Source: Lentibacillus halodurans
GTDB lineage: Bacteria > Bacillota > Bacilli > Bacillales > Amphibacillaceae
Direction of reading: 5' to 3'
DNA: 64,000 nt
Assembly (NCBI RefSeq): GCF_900112045.1
Contig: NZ_FOJW01000005.1
Coordinates: 186,001-250,000 of the forward strand
Positions 19,226-30,792 of the stretch are shown here, in pieces (the stretch's first letter is position 1; every line of letters begins with the position of its first letter). Position numbers and translations under genes: made by a program. The notes beneath the pieces were generated by a model. The model made no database searches, was not told the DNA's origin, and saw only the letters and a program-made list of their open reading frames with translations.

Positions 19226-20400
19226 TGAAATGCCCCTTCTGTTATTTCTTTGGCGCCATCGCCAAGTGCGGCAGTATAGAATGTTGCTGCATAGCCAAAT
19301 CGATGCTTATAGATGTGTCCAACATTGTCTTTGAAATCATCAATTTTATTTTTTTGCACAATGGCGATAGCACAACCGCCAAATCCAGCGCCTGTCATCC
19401 TTGATCCGATCACACCTTCTTGTTTCCACGCAGCTTCTACAACAGTGTCCAATTCTGCGCCGGTTACTTCATAGTCATGTTGGAGTGACTGATGTGATGC
19501 GTTCATTAACTGGCCAAATTCTTTAAGATCACCACTCTGTAATTTACTTAATGCTGTTAGTGTGCGTTTATTTTCCGTCACAGCGTGTTTGGCACGTTTC
19601 CGGTTGATATGGTTTGAGATGAGGTGTTTGTGCTGTTCCAATTGCTCGTTTGTTAAATCACCAAGGCTGTTAATGGAGCATTCTGTTTTTAAATCGGCAA
19701 GCGCCTGCTCACACTGCTGGCGACGCTCGTTGTACTTGGATGCGGCCAGCGTGCGCTGTTTATTGGTATTCATAATCATAATCGCATGATTTCCCAGTTC
19801 AATGGGGGCATAATCATAATTAAGCGTCTGACAGTTTAATAGAATGGCATGATTTCGTTTTCCCATGCCAATGGCAAACTGGTCCATGATGCCGCTGTTT
19901 ACTCCGATATAGTCATTTTCAACCTTCTGTCCAAGTCTAATCATTTCGATACGGTCAATGTTTAGTTCAAATAAATGTTCCAGCAGGACCCCGGTCGCCA
20001 TTTCAATTGATGCAGAGGATGAGAGACCGGCACCATTGGGAATGTTACCGTAATACAGGATGTCAGCACCACTTTCTATCGAATGTCCTGTTTCAATAAG
20101 TTGATGGATCATGCCTTTCGGATAGTTTGCCCAATCGTGCACTTGATTGAATCTTAAATCGGAAAGGTCGCATTCAATCACACCCACTTCGGGAAAATTC
20201 ATCGAGTAGAAACGGAAATGCGGATCCGTCCTTTTTTTTCCTAGCGCGTATGTTCCAAAAGAAATTGATGTGGGGAAAACGTGTCCCCCGTTGTAATCGG
20301 TATGTTCACCGATTAAATTAATTCGGCCGGGTGCAAAAAATACATGTGGTTCTTCGCTGCGATTAAATAATTTCTGAAACTCCTTGGTGAGGTTATTCAT
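19222..20400 (-). CDS. galK: Galactokinase
   Basis: 392 residues of the GHMP kinase family. The galactokinase signature [19 protein letters not shown] lies near residues 26-44, the ATP-binding loop [13 protein letters not shown] near 122-134, and the third GHMP motif [14 protein letters not shown] near 340-353. It phosphorylates galactose at C1. GGGGGAATTCC lies just before the ATG. First gene of the gal operon, facing a broken sugar permease across a shared 225-base control region. Confidence 0.95.
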   Translation of the reverse strand: MNNLTKEFQKLFNRSEEPHVFFAPGRINLIGEHTDYNGGHVFPTSISFGTYALGKKRTDPHFRFYSMNFPEVGVIECDLSDLRFNQVHDWANYPKGMIHQLIETGHSIESGADILYYGNIPNGAGLSSSASIEMATGVLLEHLFELNIDRIEMIRLGQKVENDYIGVNSGIMDQFAIGMGKRNHAILLNCQTLNYDYAPIELGNHAIMIMNTNKQRTLAASKYNERRQQCEQALADLKTECSINSLGDLTNEQLEQHKHLISNHINRKRAKHAVTENKRTLTALSKLQSGDLKEFGQLMNASHQSLQHDYEVTGAELDTVVEAAWKQEGVIGSRMTGAGFGGCAIAIVQKNKIDDFKDNVGHIYKHRFGYAATFYTAALGDGAKEITEGAFQ

Positions 20401-20420
20401 GGAATTCCCCCTGTCTCTAT

Positions 20421-20434
20421 TAAAAACGCTTACA
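20421..20434. promoter_or_regulatory. cre-like / LacI-family operator before galK
   Basis: TAAAAACGCTTACA differs from the cre consensus at only the second base. It lies 20 bases upstream of galK in the divergent control region. CcpA and other LacI-family proteins share such half-sites, so it may serve CcpA, the LacI-type regulator at 22026, or both. Confidence 0.45.
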
Positions 20435-20625
20435 ATTAGTTTACTATAGTGTTATTATATTCACAATAAAATTGTTGATTTATTTTAGTAAAAAAATAAT
20501 AAATTTTAACTTAAGATGGTGCTGGATGATCACTTTAAAAAGGCACAATAATAAATTGATGCTTTACACGAATTCTATGAAAGCATATACTGAATTTTAA
20601 ATTAAAATACTTGGGGGCTTGGATA

Positions 20626-22007
20626 ATGGGCGGTAAAAAATAGGTAAAAAAAATGATATTTTTTCTCGGTGCTTTAGGTGGGCTCCTATATGGCTATGAT
20701 ATGGGCGTTATATCGGGGGCGCTTTTATTTATAAAAAATGATATTCCGCTGACGAGTTTTACAGAAGGTCTTGTCGTCAGCTCAATGTTGATAGGAGCTA
20801 TTTTTGGATCGGGATCGAGTGGTCCTTTGTCAGATAAAATTGGGCGACGCAGACTGGTTTTTATGATTTGTATATTATTTATTATTGGAGCGCTTACATT
20901 GGCTTTTGCTCCGAATATGGTAACACTCGTAGTTGGCCGATTGATTATTGGAGTTGCTGTTGGTGGTTCGACCGCTATCGTCCCTGTATATTTATCAGAA
21001 ATGGCGCCGACAGAATCACGAGGATCGCTAAGTTCATTGAATCAGCTAATGATCACAATTGTATTCTTTCTTCTTACTTGGTAAACTATGCGTTTGCTGA
21101 AATAGAAGGATGGCGCTGGATGGTCGGACTTGCTGTGGTGCCATCACTTATATTAATGATTGGTGTTCTATTTATGCCTGAAAGTCCGAGATGACTGTTT
21201 GAACACCGTGGCAAGGAAGCAGCTCGACGTGTTATGCAACTGACCAGAAAGCCAAGTGAAATCGATAAAGAAATGAGTGAAATGATAGAAATTAATCGTA
21301 TCTCTGACAGCACATGGAATGTATTAAAATCGGCCTGGCTGCGTCCAACGCTGATGATTGGCTGTGCATTCGCATTGCTTCAGCAAATTATTGGCATCAA
21401 TGCTATCATTTATTATGCACCAACGATTTTCAATGAAGCTGGACTTGGGGATGTCACGTCCATTTTAGGGACAGTCGGTATTGGAACGGTTAATGTCATT
21501 TTTACGATCGTTGCAATTATGATTATTGATAAAATTGATCGCAAGAAACTTCTGATCACCGGTAATATCGGGATGGTCGGATCGTTAGTGATCATGGCAG
21601 GTTTAATTTGGACAGTCGGTCTTGACTCAACTGTCAGTGCCTGGATTATTGTGGCTTGTCTGACGTTATTTATTATATTTTTCGCTTTCACGTGGGGGCC
21701 AGTATTATGGGTTATGCTTCCAGAGCTATTTCCTATGCGTGCGCGGGGAGCAGCGACAGGTATCGCCGCCCTGACATTATCAATCGGAAGCCTGCTTGTC
21801 GCCCAACTTTTCCCATTGCTGACCGAAGTAATGTCCATTGAACAGGTATTTCTGATTTTTGCAGTGATTGGAATTGGAGCCTTGATGTTTGTTGTGAAAT
21901 ATCTGCCGGAAACGCGTGGGCGGAGTCTGGAAGAAATTGAAGCTGATTTGCGGCATCGTACCTCGAATACGAGCAATGGAAATAGTAATGTTAGTTGGCA
22001 TAACTAA
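20626..22007 (+). pseudogene. Sugar:H+ symporter (MFS sugar porter), broken by three lesions
   Basis: The conceptual protein is a 12-helix sugar porter of the AraE/XylE/GalP family: [66 protein letters not shown] and YLPETRGRSLEEIE. Three lesions interrupt it: a TAG at codon 6 (20641), a one-base loss near 21060 where the glycine-containing [15 protein letters not shown] should read on, and TGA at 21192 in place of the Trp after PESPR. A GGGGG ribosome binding site and ATG 20626 remain. It was probably the galactose importer of the gal cluster. Reinitiation at ATG 20653 is possible for the first 143 residues only. Confidence 0.9.
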
Positions 22008-23018
<1,011 letters not shown>

Positions 23019-23035
23019 TGGAAAGGAGGGATTGG

Positions 23036-23896
23036 ATGAAATTAAACAAGGTGTACAGGAATGGTAATCGAAGCGTAAATGAAGACGCTTATGTTGTAAA
23101 TAAAAAAGCAGGAATCTTTGCGGTAATTGATGGTGCCACGGGACTAGAGGGTGTCCCGGGCCATATTGCATCAGGTGCCGTTCAGAGTGTGCTGGATGCG
23201 GCGATAGAGGGGGAGTCTTTTGAAAATAGGGTGAAAACCGCCAATCATTTGGTCGGTAAGGAAACCGTGAAATATCTTGGGTTGGATGGCAGTGCGACGA
23301 TTGATGATGTACCAAAAGAAAAAAAGGGTACATGCGCGCTTGCAGCAATTTCAATCGATATGGATCACTTATTCCTTGATTATTTCCAGGCCGCAGATTG
23401 CATGATTTTTTTGCAATATGAGAACGGTGATATCCGTCAAGTGACATACGACCTGCTTCACCATTTTGATCAAAAAGCCATCAATGAAATGGTGGAATTG
23501 AGACATAAGAAAGATGAACAGACAAGCATGGCTGAAGCAAGAGAAGAGGTACGGCCGACTTTGATGAAAAACCGCTCCCTGCTTAACACCTACGATGGAT
23601 ATGGCGTGATTGATGGAAGTGATGCTACTTTAAATCATTTGGAAAGCGGTAGGCTATCCTTGAAAAAGGTTACTGGGATTCTTTTATTGAGTGATGGGCT
23701 AATGCTGCCAACGGAATTGGAAGAAAGTGACGCTTGGGAGCAATCCGCGGCTATTGCCTTTCATTCCGGGCTGGACGGACTGCTTCATGAAGTGGAGAAT
23801 AGAGAAAACAGTGATCCTGAGTGTGTGACATACCCCCGTCTGAAAATGAAAGATGATAAGACTGGTATGTTGCTTGATTTAGGGACATTAGTGTAA
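23036..23896 (+). CDS. PP2C-like (PPM) phosphatase-family protein
   Basis: 286 residues. PP2C landmarks are GNRSVNEDAYVV near the start, AVIDGATGLEG holding the first metal-site Asp-Gly, GTCALAAISID, FQAADCMIFLQYENGD, and ILLLSDGLMLP with the later Asp-Gly. This fits a short bacterial Ser/Thr phosphatase of the PPM group. AAAGGAGG sits eight bases before ATG 23036, preferred over ATG 23018, which overlaps the LacI-type gene stop. No kinase lies nearby; its place behind a sugar regulator is unusual. Whether it is an active phosphatase is uncertain. Confidence 0.7.
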   Translation: MKLNKVYRNGNRSVNEDAYVVNKKAGIFAVIDGATGLEGVPGHIASGAVQSVLDAAIEGESFENRVKTANHLVGKETVKYLGLDGSATIDDVPKEKKGTCALAAISIDMDHLFLDYFQAADCMIFLQYENGDIRQVTYDLLHHFDQKAINEMVELRHKKDEQTSMAEAREEVRPTLMKNRSLLNTYDGYGVIDGSDATLNHLESGRLSLKKVTGILLLSDGLMLPTELEESDAWEQSAAIAFHSGLDGLLHEVENRENSDPECVTYPRLKMKDDKTGMLLDLGTLV

Positions 23897-23904
23897 ATAA
23901 AGTT

Positions 23905-24024
23905 AGCGATTTGGGGCATGTCCGTGCTACACAAGCAACGTATTTCAACTATATGATCTGCAGCATGATCGATCTGATGCGGAATCAGAATAAGGAACAG
24001 GGAAAGAATTCGCTATTAGCTTAA
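23905..24024 (+). pseudogene. Short unassigned coding remnant
   Basis: Right after the PP2C-like gene and in another frame, 39 codons read SDLGHVRATQATYFNYMICS and MIDLMRNQNKEQ to a TAA. There is no start codon or ribosome binding site, so this looks like the end of a lost gene. Family not recognised. The rest of the gap to 24275 shows no gene. Confidence 0.3.
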
Positions 24025-24275
24025 CATTCTAGAACATTTATCCTCTTAAATTCTTTCATTCCCACAGTTACTAAGGATTTCTTGATGTTTTTGTTTGGAG
24101 TGGCTAGCCATTCTTCAACCATAAAATTACCTCGCTAGTCAAATCCTCCCTCCAGTAAAAGGTTTCCAATTACATTGTATATGCCAATTCCCATTAAGTT
24201 ATTGTTCGACAACATTCATTCGCAAGTAATAAATAACGTATCTGCTTAATACAATACTATAAAACTCTCCTCTTT

Positions 24276-24289
24276 TGAAAGCGTCATCA
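24276..24289 (+). promoter_or_regulatory. cre-like site before the gluconate dehydrogenase-like operon
   Basis: TGAAAGCGTCATCA matches the cre consensus except for C at the tenth base. It lies 22 bases before the ATG of the following gene, the same geometry as the perfect cre at 13383, and suggests catabolite repression. Confidence 0.5.
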
Positions 24290-24311
24290 TTATTATAGGG
24301 AGGTTTTAAAC

Positions 24312-25058
24312 ATGGCAAATGAAAGTAATGGAAAAGACTTGTCGAGGCGTCGCTTTCTGAAAAATTCAGGTTATGCTGCTGGGGGTGTCATCGGAGGAGG
24401 AATACTGGGATCGATTTTTGGAATGAATTTTGGTGGTGAACCAGAGCCATCTACCACCATAGTACAGCAAACAAACCCACACCATGCTCTTATGTATTTC
24501 ACAAGAGAAAAGGATTTTGAGATATTAAGTGCAGCCACTGAAAGAATTTTCCCAGAAGATGAGAATGGCCCAGGAGCAATCCAGTTAGGTGTTCCTTATT
24601 TCATCGACCATCAGCTGGCAGGTGCGTACGGAAATAATGATCGTGAGTACATGCAAGGACCGTTTTTTCCTGGATCGGACTTTCAGGGATACCAAACTCG
24701 ATTGAAACGACACGAAATTTTTATGGAAGGAATATTAGCAATAGACAGGGAAAGCAATAAGGAATACAATACATCCTTCACTGATCTGGATGGCGAGCAA
24801 CAGGATGCCATTCTACAAAAATTTGAAAATAGTGATGTCAAAATGAAAGGAGTCAAGTCTGGGGAATTTTTTCAGTTGCTTTCGACCGCTACTTTGGCAG
24901 GAGCTTACGCAGATCCATTGTATAGCGGAAATGTGGATATGGAAGGGTGGAAGATGAAAGAGTACCCGGGTCACCAGATGAGCTATATAAATGAAATTGA
25001 AAATGAGGAATTTATAGAAATTGAACCTCAATCTCTAAGGAGACAGCACGAGCATTAA
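24312..25058 (+). CDS. Gluconate 2-dehydrogenase subunit 3-like protein, Tat-exported
   Basis: 248 residues. The N-terminus carries a twin-arginine signal (SRRRFLKN, then a hydrophobic glycine-rich stretch to about residue 45). The remainder fits the small subunit family of membrane gluconate/sugar dehydrogenases, with the TERIFPEDENGPGA motif near residues 75-95, HQLAGAYG and FFQLLSTATLAGAYADPLY. This subunit carries its flavoprotein partner through the Tat pathway. AGGGAGG precedes the ATG. It is followed by the GMC flavoprotein gene and tatA in one operon. Confidence 0.88.
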   Translation: MANESNGKDLSRRRFLKNSGYAAGGVIGGGILGSIFGMNFGGEPEPSTTIVQQTNPHHALMYFTREKDFEILSAATERIFPEDENGPGAIQLGVPYFIDHQLAGAYGNNDREYMQGPFFPGSDFQGYQTRLKRHEIFMEGILAIDRESNKEYNTSFTDLDGEQQDAILQKFENSDVKMKGVKSGEFFQLLSTATLAGAYADPLYSGNVDMEGWKMKEYPGHQMSYINEIENEEFIEIEPQSLRRQHEH

Positions 25059-25086
25059 TCAATAAACTAAAATCAAGGGGGATCAT

Positions 25087-26824
25087 ATGGTAACCTCATT
25101 AGACAAAGTTGATGTTGTTACAGTGGGAGTGGGTTGGACGGGAGGAATTATCGCTGCCGAACTAGCCAAGCAAGGCATACAGGTTGTTGGGCTAGAGCGT
25201 GGTCAAAACCGAACTACCGAAGATTTCCAATATATCCATGATGAGTACCGTTATGCAATGCGGTATGGACTAATGCAGGATGCTTCAAAAGAAACCTTAT
25301 CTTTTCGAAATAATAAGGATGAACGTGCTTTGCCAATCCGAGAATGGGGATCCTTCCTTCCTGGTGAAGGAGTTGGAGGAGCAGGGGTTCATTGGAATGG
25401 GCAGACTTGGAGGTTCCTCCCGTATGATCTTCAAATCAAAACAATGACAGATGAAAAGTATGGTGAGGACAAAATTGGGAGCGATTATACTATACAGGAT
25501 TGGGGAATTACTTACGAGGAATTAGAACCGTATTTTTACAAGTTCGAGGAGACCACTGGTATTAGTGGGGAAGAGAATCCATTGGGAGCGCCGCGAAGTA
25601 ATGATTATCCTACACCGCCAATGAAAGGTACTCTCATCCTCAATCGATTTAAGGAAGCGGCGAAAAGTCTGGAACTTCATCCAATTCAAAGTCCATCCGC
25701 CAACTTATCCGAGAATTATGAGAATCCTGATGGACAGCAGATTAATGCCTGCCAATATTGTGGTTTTTGTGAACGATTCGGCTGTGAGTATGGAGCTAAA
25801 TCCACACCTAATGTGACGGTTGTTCAGGCTGCTAAGCAGACAGGGAACTTTGAATTGCGTACAGATGCCAATGTCGTTGAAATTCTACACGAAGATGGAA
25901 GAGCGACAGGGGTTCGTTATTTTGATGTAAAAACAGGGGAGGAATTTATTCAGCCAGCTGATGTCGTAGTGCTGACGAGCTATGTATTTAATAACGTCCG
26001 CTTATTACTTCTCTCTGAATTAGGAATGCCTTATGATCCCGAAAGTAATACTGGTGTAATTGGAAAAAATTATTGCTACCAAATTATGGCTGGAGCAACC
26101 GGCTTTTTTGAAAAAGAGAAATTTAACACATACATGGGTGCTGGAGCACTTGGGGCTTCAATTGACGATTTTAATGGAGATAATTTTGATCACTCCGATT
26201 TAGATTTTATCCACGGTGGTGTTATCTCTATTTCTCAAACGGGGCGACGTCCGATTGCAAGTAATCCTGTGCCAAAGGATACACCAGCCTGGGGAAGTAA
26301 ATTTAAAGAGAAGAGCCTCCATTACTTTAATCGTTCGCTTTCTGTCGGGGCACAAGGGGCATCCATGCCACATAAAAACAATTTTGTGGATCTGGATCCG
26401 ACATATACTGATGCTCATGGGAACCCGTTACTTCGATTAACTTATGATTTTACGGAGCAGGATAGGAAATTACAAGAATATCTTTCTGCACGAGCAGCGG
26501 AAATAATGGAGAAGATGGGGGCGGACATCGTTGAGAAGAGAACAATGGCTAAACACTATGATATCGTCCCATACCAGTCCACACATAATACCGGGGGTCA
26601 TTATGGGAGGTGATCCAGAAACGTCAGCGGTGAACAACTATCTGCAAATGTGGGATGTAGACAATTTGTTTGTTGTTGGCGCTTCAGCTTTTGCACACAA
26701 CGGCGGCTATAATCCAACCGGAACAGTAGGAGCCTTGGCATATCGTGCTGCTGAAGGTATTGTGACATTTATGGATTCAAATGAACAGCTTGTTAAAGGC
26801 AAAATGAAAAGAGAAATGATTTAA
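25087..26824 (+). pseudogene. GMC-type flavoprotein (gluconate 2-dehydrogenase large subunit-like), frameshifted
   Basis: From ATG 25087 the frame encodes 508 residues: FAD-binding GVGWTGG near residue 17, GEGVGGAGVHWNGQTW, CQYCGFCERFGCEYGAKSTP (a Cys-rich motif seen in this group) and the substrate domain. Near 26598 in a run of five G the frame is lost; the correct sense continues to 26824 in another frame as IMGGDPETSAVNNY, FVVGASAFAHNGGYNPTGTVGALAYR. The break falls in the conserved HNTGG-x-xMG motif before the catalytic His/Asn region, so the main product lacks the active-site end. It would oxidise a sugar or sugar acid outside the membrane. Sequencing error cannot be excluded. Confidence 0.88.
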
Positions 26825-26853
26825 TGTTTTTATTATAGGGAGGGTGGGATACG

Positions 26854-27078
26854 ATGGCTAATATTGGTGTTCCAGGTTTAATTCTCGTTCTGATCATTGC
26901 ATTAGTTATTTTTGGTCCTAAGAAATTACCTGAAATTGGTAAGGCTTTCGGACAAACGCTGTATCAATTTAAGAAATCAACCAATGAGTTAGTGAGTGAT
27001 CCAGAAGATGAATATGTTAAATTTGAACATACAGATAATAGATCAGAAAAGCCAGAAACCACGGAGGAAAAAGTGTAA
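26854..27078 (+). CDS. tatA: TatA-family twin-arginine translocase protein
   Basis: 74 residues: a short N-terminal membrane helix (about 6-20, [19 protein letters not shown]), the FGPKKLPE hinge, then an amphipathic helix and a charged tail. This is the TatA pattern. Placement 29 bases after the GMC gene, whose partner has a Tat signal, suggests a dedicated TatA that works with a TatC encoded elsewhere. GGGAGG precedes the ATG. Confidence 0.9.
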   Translation: MANIGVPGLILVLIIALVIFGPKKLPEIGKAFGQTLYQFKKSTNELVSDPEDEYVKFEHTDNRSEKPETTEEKV

Positions 27079-27205
27079 TATTCTTCGCTTACCCATATGA
27101 TTTTCGAGTGTTAGATGAGGTTCATGTTAACTAAGGCTTCAGTTGAACGTATAGAAATGTTTTCATTTATATTAATTATTTCCGCTAAAATATATTAACT
27201 CTTTC

Positions 27206-27243
27206 TCAAAAAGACCGCCCAAGCGTTTAGTGCGGTCTTTTCA
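27206..27243 (+). terminator. Intrinsic terminator of the Tat/dehydrogenase operon
   Basis: AAAGACCGC (27210-27218) pairs with GCGGTCTTT (27232-27240) and is followed by TTC; the A-rich 5' flank also allows function on the other strand. The surrounding gap 27079-27426 contains no gene I can support. Confidence 0.7.
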
Positions 27244-27422
27244 ACTTTCGTGTCCTCTATCCTTTATCAGTTTGCAGAAATTCATTTAACTTCACGGGTG
27301 ATTCTAATAGAGGGGCAATTATTACTTTGGCTCTTGAAAAAACGCTATAGATGAGATATGGCTACTTAGGTCCCGGGGGTAAATTTTTATAAATCAATCT
27401 GGAACGACTTCAACTTCAAAAC

Positions 27423-27447
27423 AGGAGGGGACAATGGATCTGTCCCC
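27423..27447 (-). terminator. Possible terminator after adenine deaminase
   Basis: On the minus strand GGGGACA and TGTCCCC form a seven-base stem just beyond the ade stop, followed by CCTGTTTTG. The U-tract is short, so confidence is modest. Confidence 0.4.
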
Positions 27448-27459
27448 GTTGTTCCATGT

Positions 27460-29232
27460 TTAATGTTCCGCATCAAATAATGGGATAAATTCCTGTTTTG
27501 TCACGTCAACCAATCCGAGGTCGGTTATGCGGATTTCGGGTATGACGGATAACGTCAGGGAGGACAGGGCCATGGACGGAGAGCGCCTGCCTACCTGTAT
27601 TCCCATACTTGTTGCTGCTTCATTGAATTGTTCGACTTTCGGTGATAGTACCTCAATTGGTTCTGCAGCCATCAGGCCGGCGATCGGCAAATCAACCTGT
27701 GCCTTGATGTCGCTGTCTTCCACCAGGCAAAGACCTCCGCCGGATTGCTCCAGCTGTTGTGCTGCAAGAAGCATATCACGCACATTTGTACCGGCGACCA
27801 CCAAATTATGGCTGTCATGTGCCACGGTTGTGGCATAGGCGCCTTTATTCAGGCCGGAATTTTTCAGAATGCCCACGAATGGTTTTCGGTTTTGGCCGTG
27901 ACGTCCGGTGACAGAAACAAACACGTAATCTTCTGGCAGTGCTTGGATGATTCCATTAGTGACTTCCAGTTCCAGGGTCCCTTTTTGGGTGGTGCCGATG
28001 GCTGTCATTTCCATTGTATTGATGATAACTGTACCGTTTTCGATCGGCGGCTGGATCTTAAAATCCTCTTCTGTTAGTTTCGGCAGGCGCACCGTGTTTT
28101 GGCTTAGCGGGGGTGTGCTGCTTGTTATGTCCACGGTTAATTCCCCGTTTTTCACCATCTGTTCGCCCTGGATGAAGACATCAGCCACCTGCATCATATC
28201 CAGTGAATCCACCAGGGAAAAATCAGCGTGATATCCGGGAGCGATGGCACCACGGTCACGGAGGCCATAGCGGGTCGCTCCGTTTAACGAGGCAAAGCGA
28301 ATGGCGAGCGGTGCCGGAATGCCTTCCTCGGTGCAGCGTCGGATAACACGATTCATCTGCCCGTTTTTCAGCATATCATTCGGTTCGACATCATCTGTAC
28401 ACATGGCAATGTTGGAAGCATATGGTAAGACTTCCCATGCTTTGGCGGCGATATCGGCAAATTGGCTGACGCTGGATTCGCGGATATAGATAAGCATGCC
28501 GGCACGGAGTTTTTCGATGATTTCTTCTTTTGTACGGCTTTCATGGTCCGAATTTACCCCAGCAGCGAGATAAGCATGTAAATCCCTTCCGGTCACCCTT
28601 GGTAAATGCCCTTCATTCAGAACGCCTTTATCGAGCCCTTTTTGCACAATACCTGCCATGCGCGGATCCTGTTTAACCACACCGACGTAGTCCATCAATT
28701 CGGCGATTCCCACAACACCGGGCATATCTAGTAGGGAGGCAATTTCGTTCGGGCCAAAAGCTGCACCGGATGTTTCCAACCCGGGAACAGCGGGCACGCA
28801 CGATGGGATGGTAGTCAAGATTTGTACTGGGAGATCCTTACTGGCATCCACCATGTATTGAACGCCTTCCGCACCCATCACATTGCCAATTTCGTGCGGG
28901 TCAATGACCGCTGTTGTTGTGCCGTGCTGCAACAGGGCGCATGCAAACATATCCGGGGTAACCATCGTACTTTCAATGTGTACGTGGCAATCGATAAAAC
29001 CGGGTACGGCATATTTACCTTTTCCGTCAATTTCGACATCCCCTTCCATGAAGAAGACAGGTTCATCGTTCTCATAACGGGCAATCGCACTAAAACGATT
29101 TTCTTTGATGCCGATATCAGCTATATAGATTTCGGCGGTAAACACGTTGACAAGCTGTACTTCCCGGATTACTTTATCCATCCGCTCATTACCATGGGCT
29201 GCCGCCACAAGGTGCTCACGTGAGTATATCAT
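27460..29232 (-). CDS. ade: Adenine deaminase
   Basis: 590 residues, the normal length for bacterial AdeC. The amidohydrolase metal motif PGFIDCHVHIESTM is near residues 75-88; further landmarks are VIDPHEIGNVMGAEG, GHLPRVTGRDLHAYLAAGVNSDHE and CTDDVEPNDML. The C-terminal domain has the AdeC-specific TTVAHDSHNLVVAGTN and PIAGLMA stretches. It converts adenine to hypoxanthine and ammonia. It lies downstream of a purine permease (frameshifted) in an operon preceded by a guanine-class riboswitch. Confidence 0.95.
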   Translation of the reverse strand: MIYSREHLVAAAHGNERMDKVIREVQLVNVFTAEIYIADIGIKENRFSAIARYENDEPVFFMEGDVEIDGKGKYAVPGFIDCHVHIESTMVTPDMFACALLQHGTTTAVIDPHEIGNVMGAEGVQYMVDASKDLPVQILTTIPSCVPAVPGLETSGAAFGPNEIASLLDMPGVVGIAELMDYVGVVKQDPRMAGIVQKGLDKGVLNEGHLPRVTGRDLHAYLAAGVNSDHESRTKEEIIEKLRAGMLIYIRESSVSQFADIAAKAWEVLPYASNIAMCTDDVEPNDMLKNGQMNRVIRRCTEEGIPAPLAIRFASLNGATRYGLRDRGAIAPGYHADFSLVDSLDMMQVADVFIQGEQMVKNGELTVDITSSTPPLSQNTVRLPKLTEEDFKIQPPIENGTVIINTMEMTAIGTTQKGTLELEVTNGIIQALPEDYVFVSVTGRHGQNRKPFVGILKNSGLNKGAYATTVAHDSHNLVVAGTNVRDMLLAAQQLEQSGGGLCLVEDSDIKAQVDLPIAGLMAAEPIEVLSPKVEQFNEAATSMGIQVGRRSPSMALSSLTLSVIPEIRITDLGLVDVTKQEFIPLFDAEH

Positions 29233-29253
29233 GTTTTTCTCCTTTCCCTTCCA

Positions 29254-30572
29254 TTATTGGTGTGCCAGTGTAATAAAATAAATCACCAGTGGAATCAGTA
29301 AAATATACAAACCGGGATGAACTTCTTTATAGCGACCGGACAGGCTTTTGACAAGCACGTAAATAATGATACCGGCAGCAATGCATTTCCGAAGTTGAAT
29401 GTAAAAATCGTAATGACAATGGTCATGAATGCCGGCAGCGATTCCGTTGTATCTTCAAAGTTTATATTTTTTACGGATGAAAGCATTGTCAGTCCGACCA
29501 GAATTAACGCTGGTGCTGTGGCTTCTGTCGGGATGATCATAATCAACGGCGTGACAAATAGGGTGAGCAGAAATAGCAAGCCTGTTGTCACAGCGGTCAA
29601 CCCTGTACGTCCGCCGGCTTCCACACCGGTGGCGGATTCTACATATGTGGTCATAACAGGTACCGAGAACAGAGAGCCCACCGTGGTCCCGCCGGCATCG
29701 ACAAGAAAAGGTCTGTCAATATGGGGTAAGTTCCCGTTTTTATCAAGCATGTTCCCTTTACCAGCGACACCAAGCATCGTGCCAAGACTTGAAAAGAAGT
29801 CCGGTACAAAAAATGCCAGCAGAAATGGGAAATACTCAATTTTCAATGCTTCCATAATATCCAGTTTGAATAATACAGGACCAGGGCTTTCAGGGAGTGA
29901 AAAAATCGAATCAGGCAGTTGGGTAACCCCCATCGGTACCCCAATCAAAGTAACTGCTACAATGCCGATCAGCAAATGCCCTCGAACATTCCTTGCCAGA
30001 AGTACGCTCATAATAAGAAAGCCGATCAGCGCAAGTATCGCACTGGATGTTCCAATATCGCCCAGCTGCAGTGAGTTCGCATCTTCACTGGCTACGACGA
30101 GTCCAGCATTGCGAAAGCCAATCAGTGCAATAAATAACCCTACACCTGCACCGATCGATAATTTGATGGCAGGCGGCATAAGTCGGACGATCAGCTGGCG
30201 CAACCCGAGAATTGTGAATAAAATAAACAAAAGACCGGAAACGAAGACCATTCCTGACGCAGTCTGCCATGAAACTCCCTCAGCGACCACCAGGGTGACA
30301 GCCAGAAATGCGACTGAACCCAGGCCGGGAGCCAGCGCAAACGGGCGATTACTGTATAATCCCATGAGAATGGTAACAAAACCTGTCATGAGAATAACCG
30401 AAACGGTGACCGGACCTTTGGGAATCCCGGCCTCTTCCAGCATCCCTGGGACGATGATTAGCACGTAAAGCATTGTCATGAAAACGGTTAGTCCTGCTGT
30501 TATTTCTGTTTGGGGATTTGATTTATGTTCGGATAACCGGAAGAATTTATCCAGTGTTTTTGATCGACGCAT
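29254..30572 (-). pseudogene. AzgA/PbuG-type purine permease (NCS2), frameshifted near the C-terminus
   Basis: From ATG 30572 the frame gives a purine permease: EITAGLTVFMTMLYVLIIVP, then ALAPGLGSVAFLA, SIGAGVGLFIALIGFRNAG and VGSLFSVPVMTTYVESATGVEAGGRTG. Near 29383 one base is lost: after FTFNFGN the open frame continues with unrelated residues to 29295, while the neighbouring frame carries the expected family C-terminus, AAGIIIYVLVKSLSGRY, KEVHPGLYILL, ending at TAA 29254. About the last 45 residues, including two membrane helices, are thus replaced or lost. It would import hypoxanthine, guanine or adenine. Upstream are a riboswitch and terminator; ade follows. Confidence 0.88.
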
Positions 30573-30654
30573 GGTGCCACGCTCCTTTGTTTAATCATTT
30601 GTCATCACGGCTGAGTTAAATATTTCCTCCCACCGCAGCTATGGACGGGGACCT

Positions 30655-30700
30655 ATTAAAATAGTCCGGAAAACAGCAGAATGATTCTATTTCCCGGACT
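30655..30700 (-). terminator. Riboswitch expression-platform terminator
   Basis: On the minus strand AGTCCGGGAAA (30700-30690) pairs with TTTCCGGACT (30672-30663) and is followed by ATTTTAA. It lies between the purine aptamer and the permease start, as expected for purine-induced premature termination. Confidence 0.8.
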
Positions 30701-30792
30701 AATGAAAGTTAAAGTAACCATAGCGTGGCAAGTTAGACACTGGTTCTGATTAGCAGAACAGCATCAATAGACCAGACACCGATATACTTTAC

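Noticed and set aside
21413-21976. Minus-strand frame of 187 codons within the sugar permease
   Set aside because: Shadow of the MFS membrane segments; the plus-strand frame carries all family motifs.
29317-30468. Long plus-strand frame of 383 codons opposite the purine permease
   Set aside because: It is antisense to a clear NCS2 permease, has Ser/Pro/Thr-rich low-complexity composition typical of a shadow frame, and no ribosome binding site.
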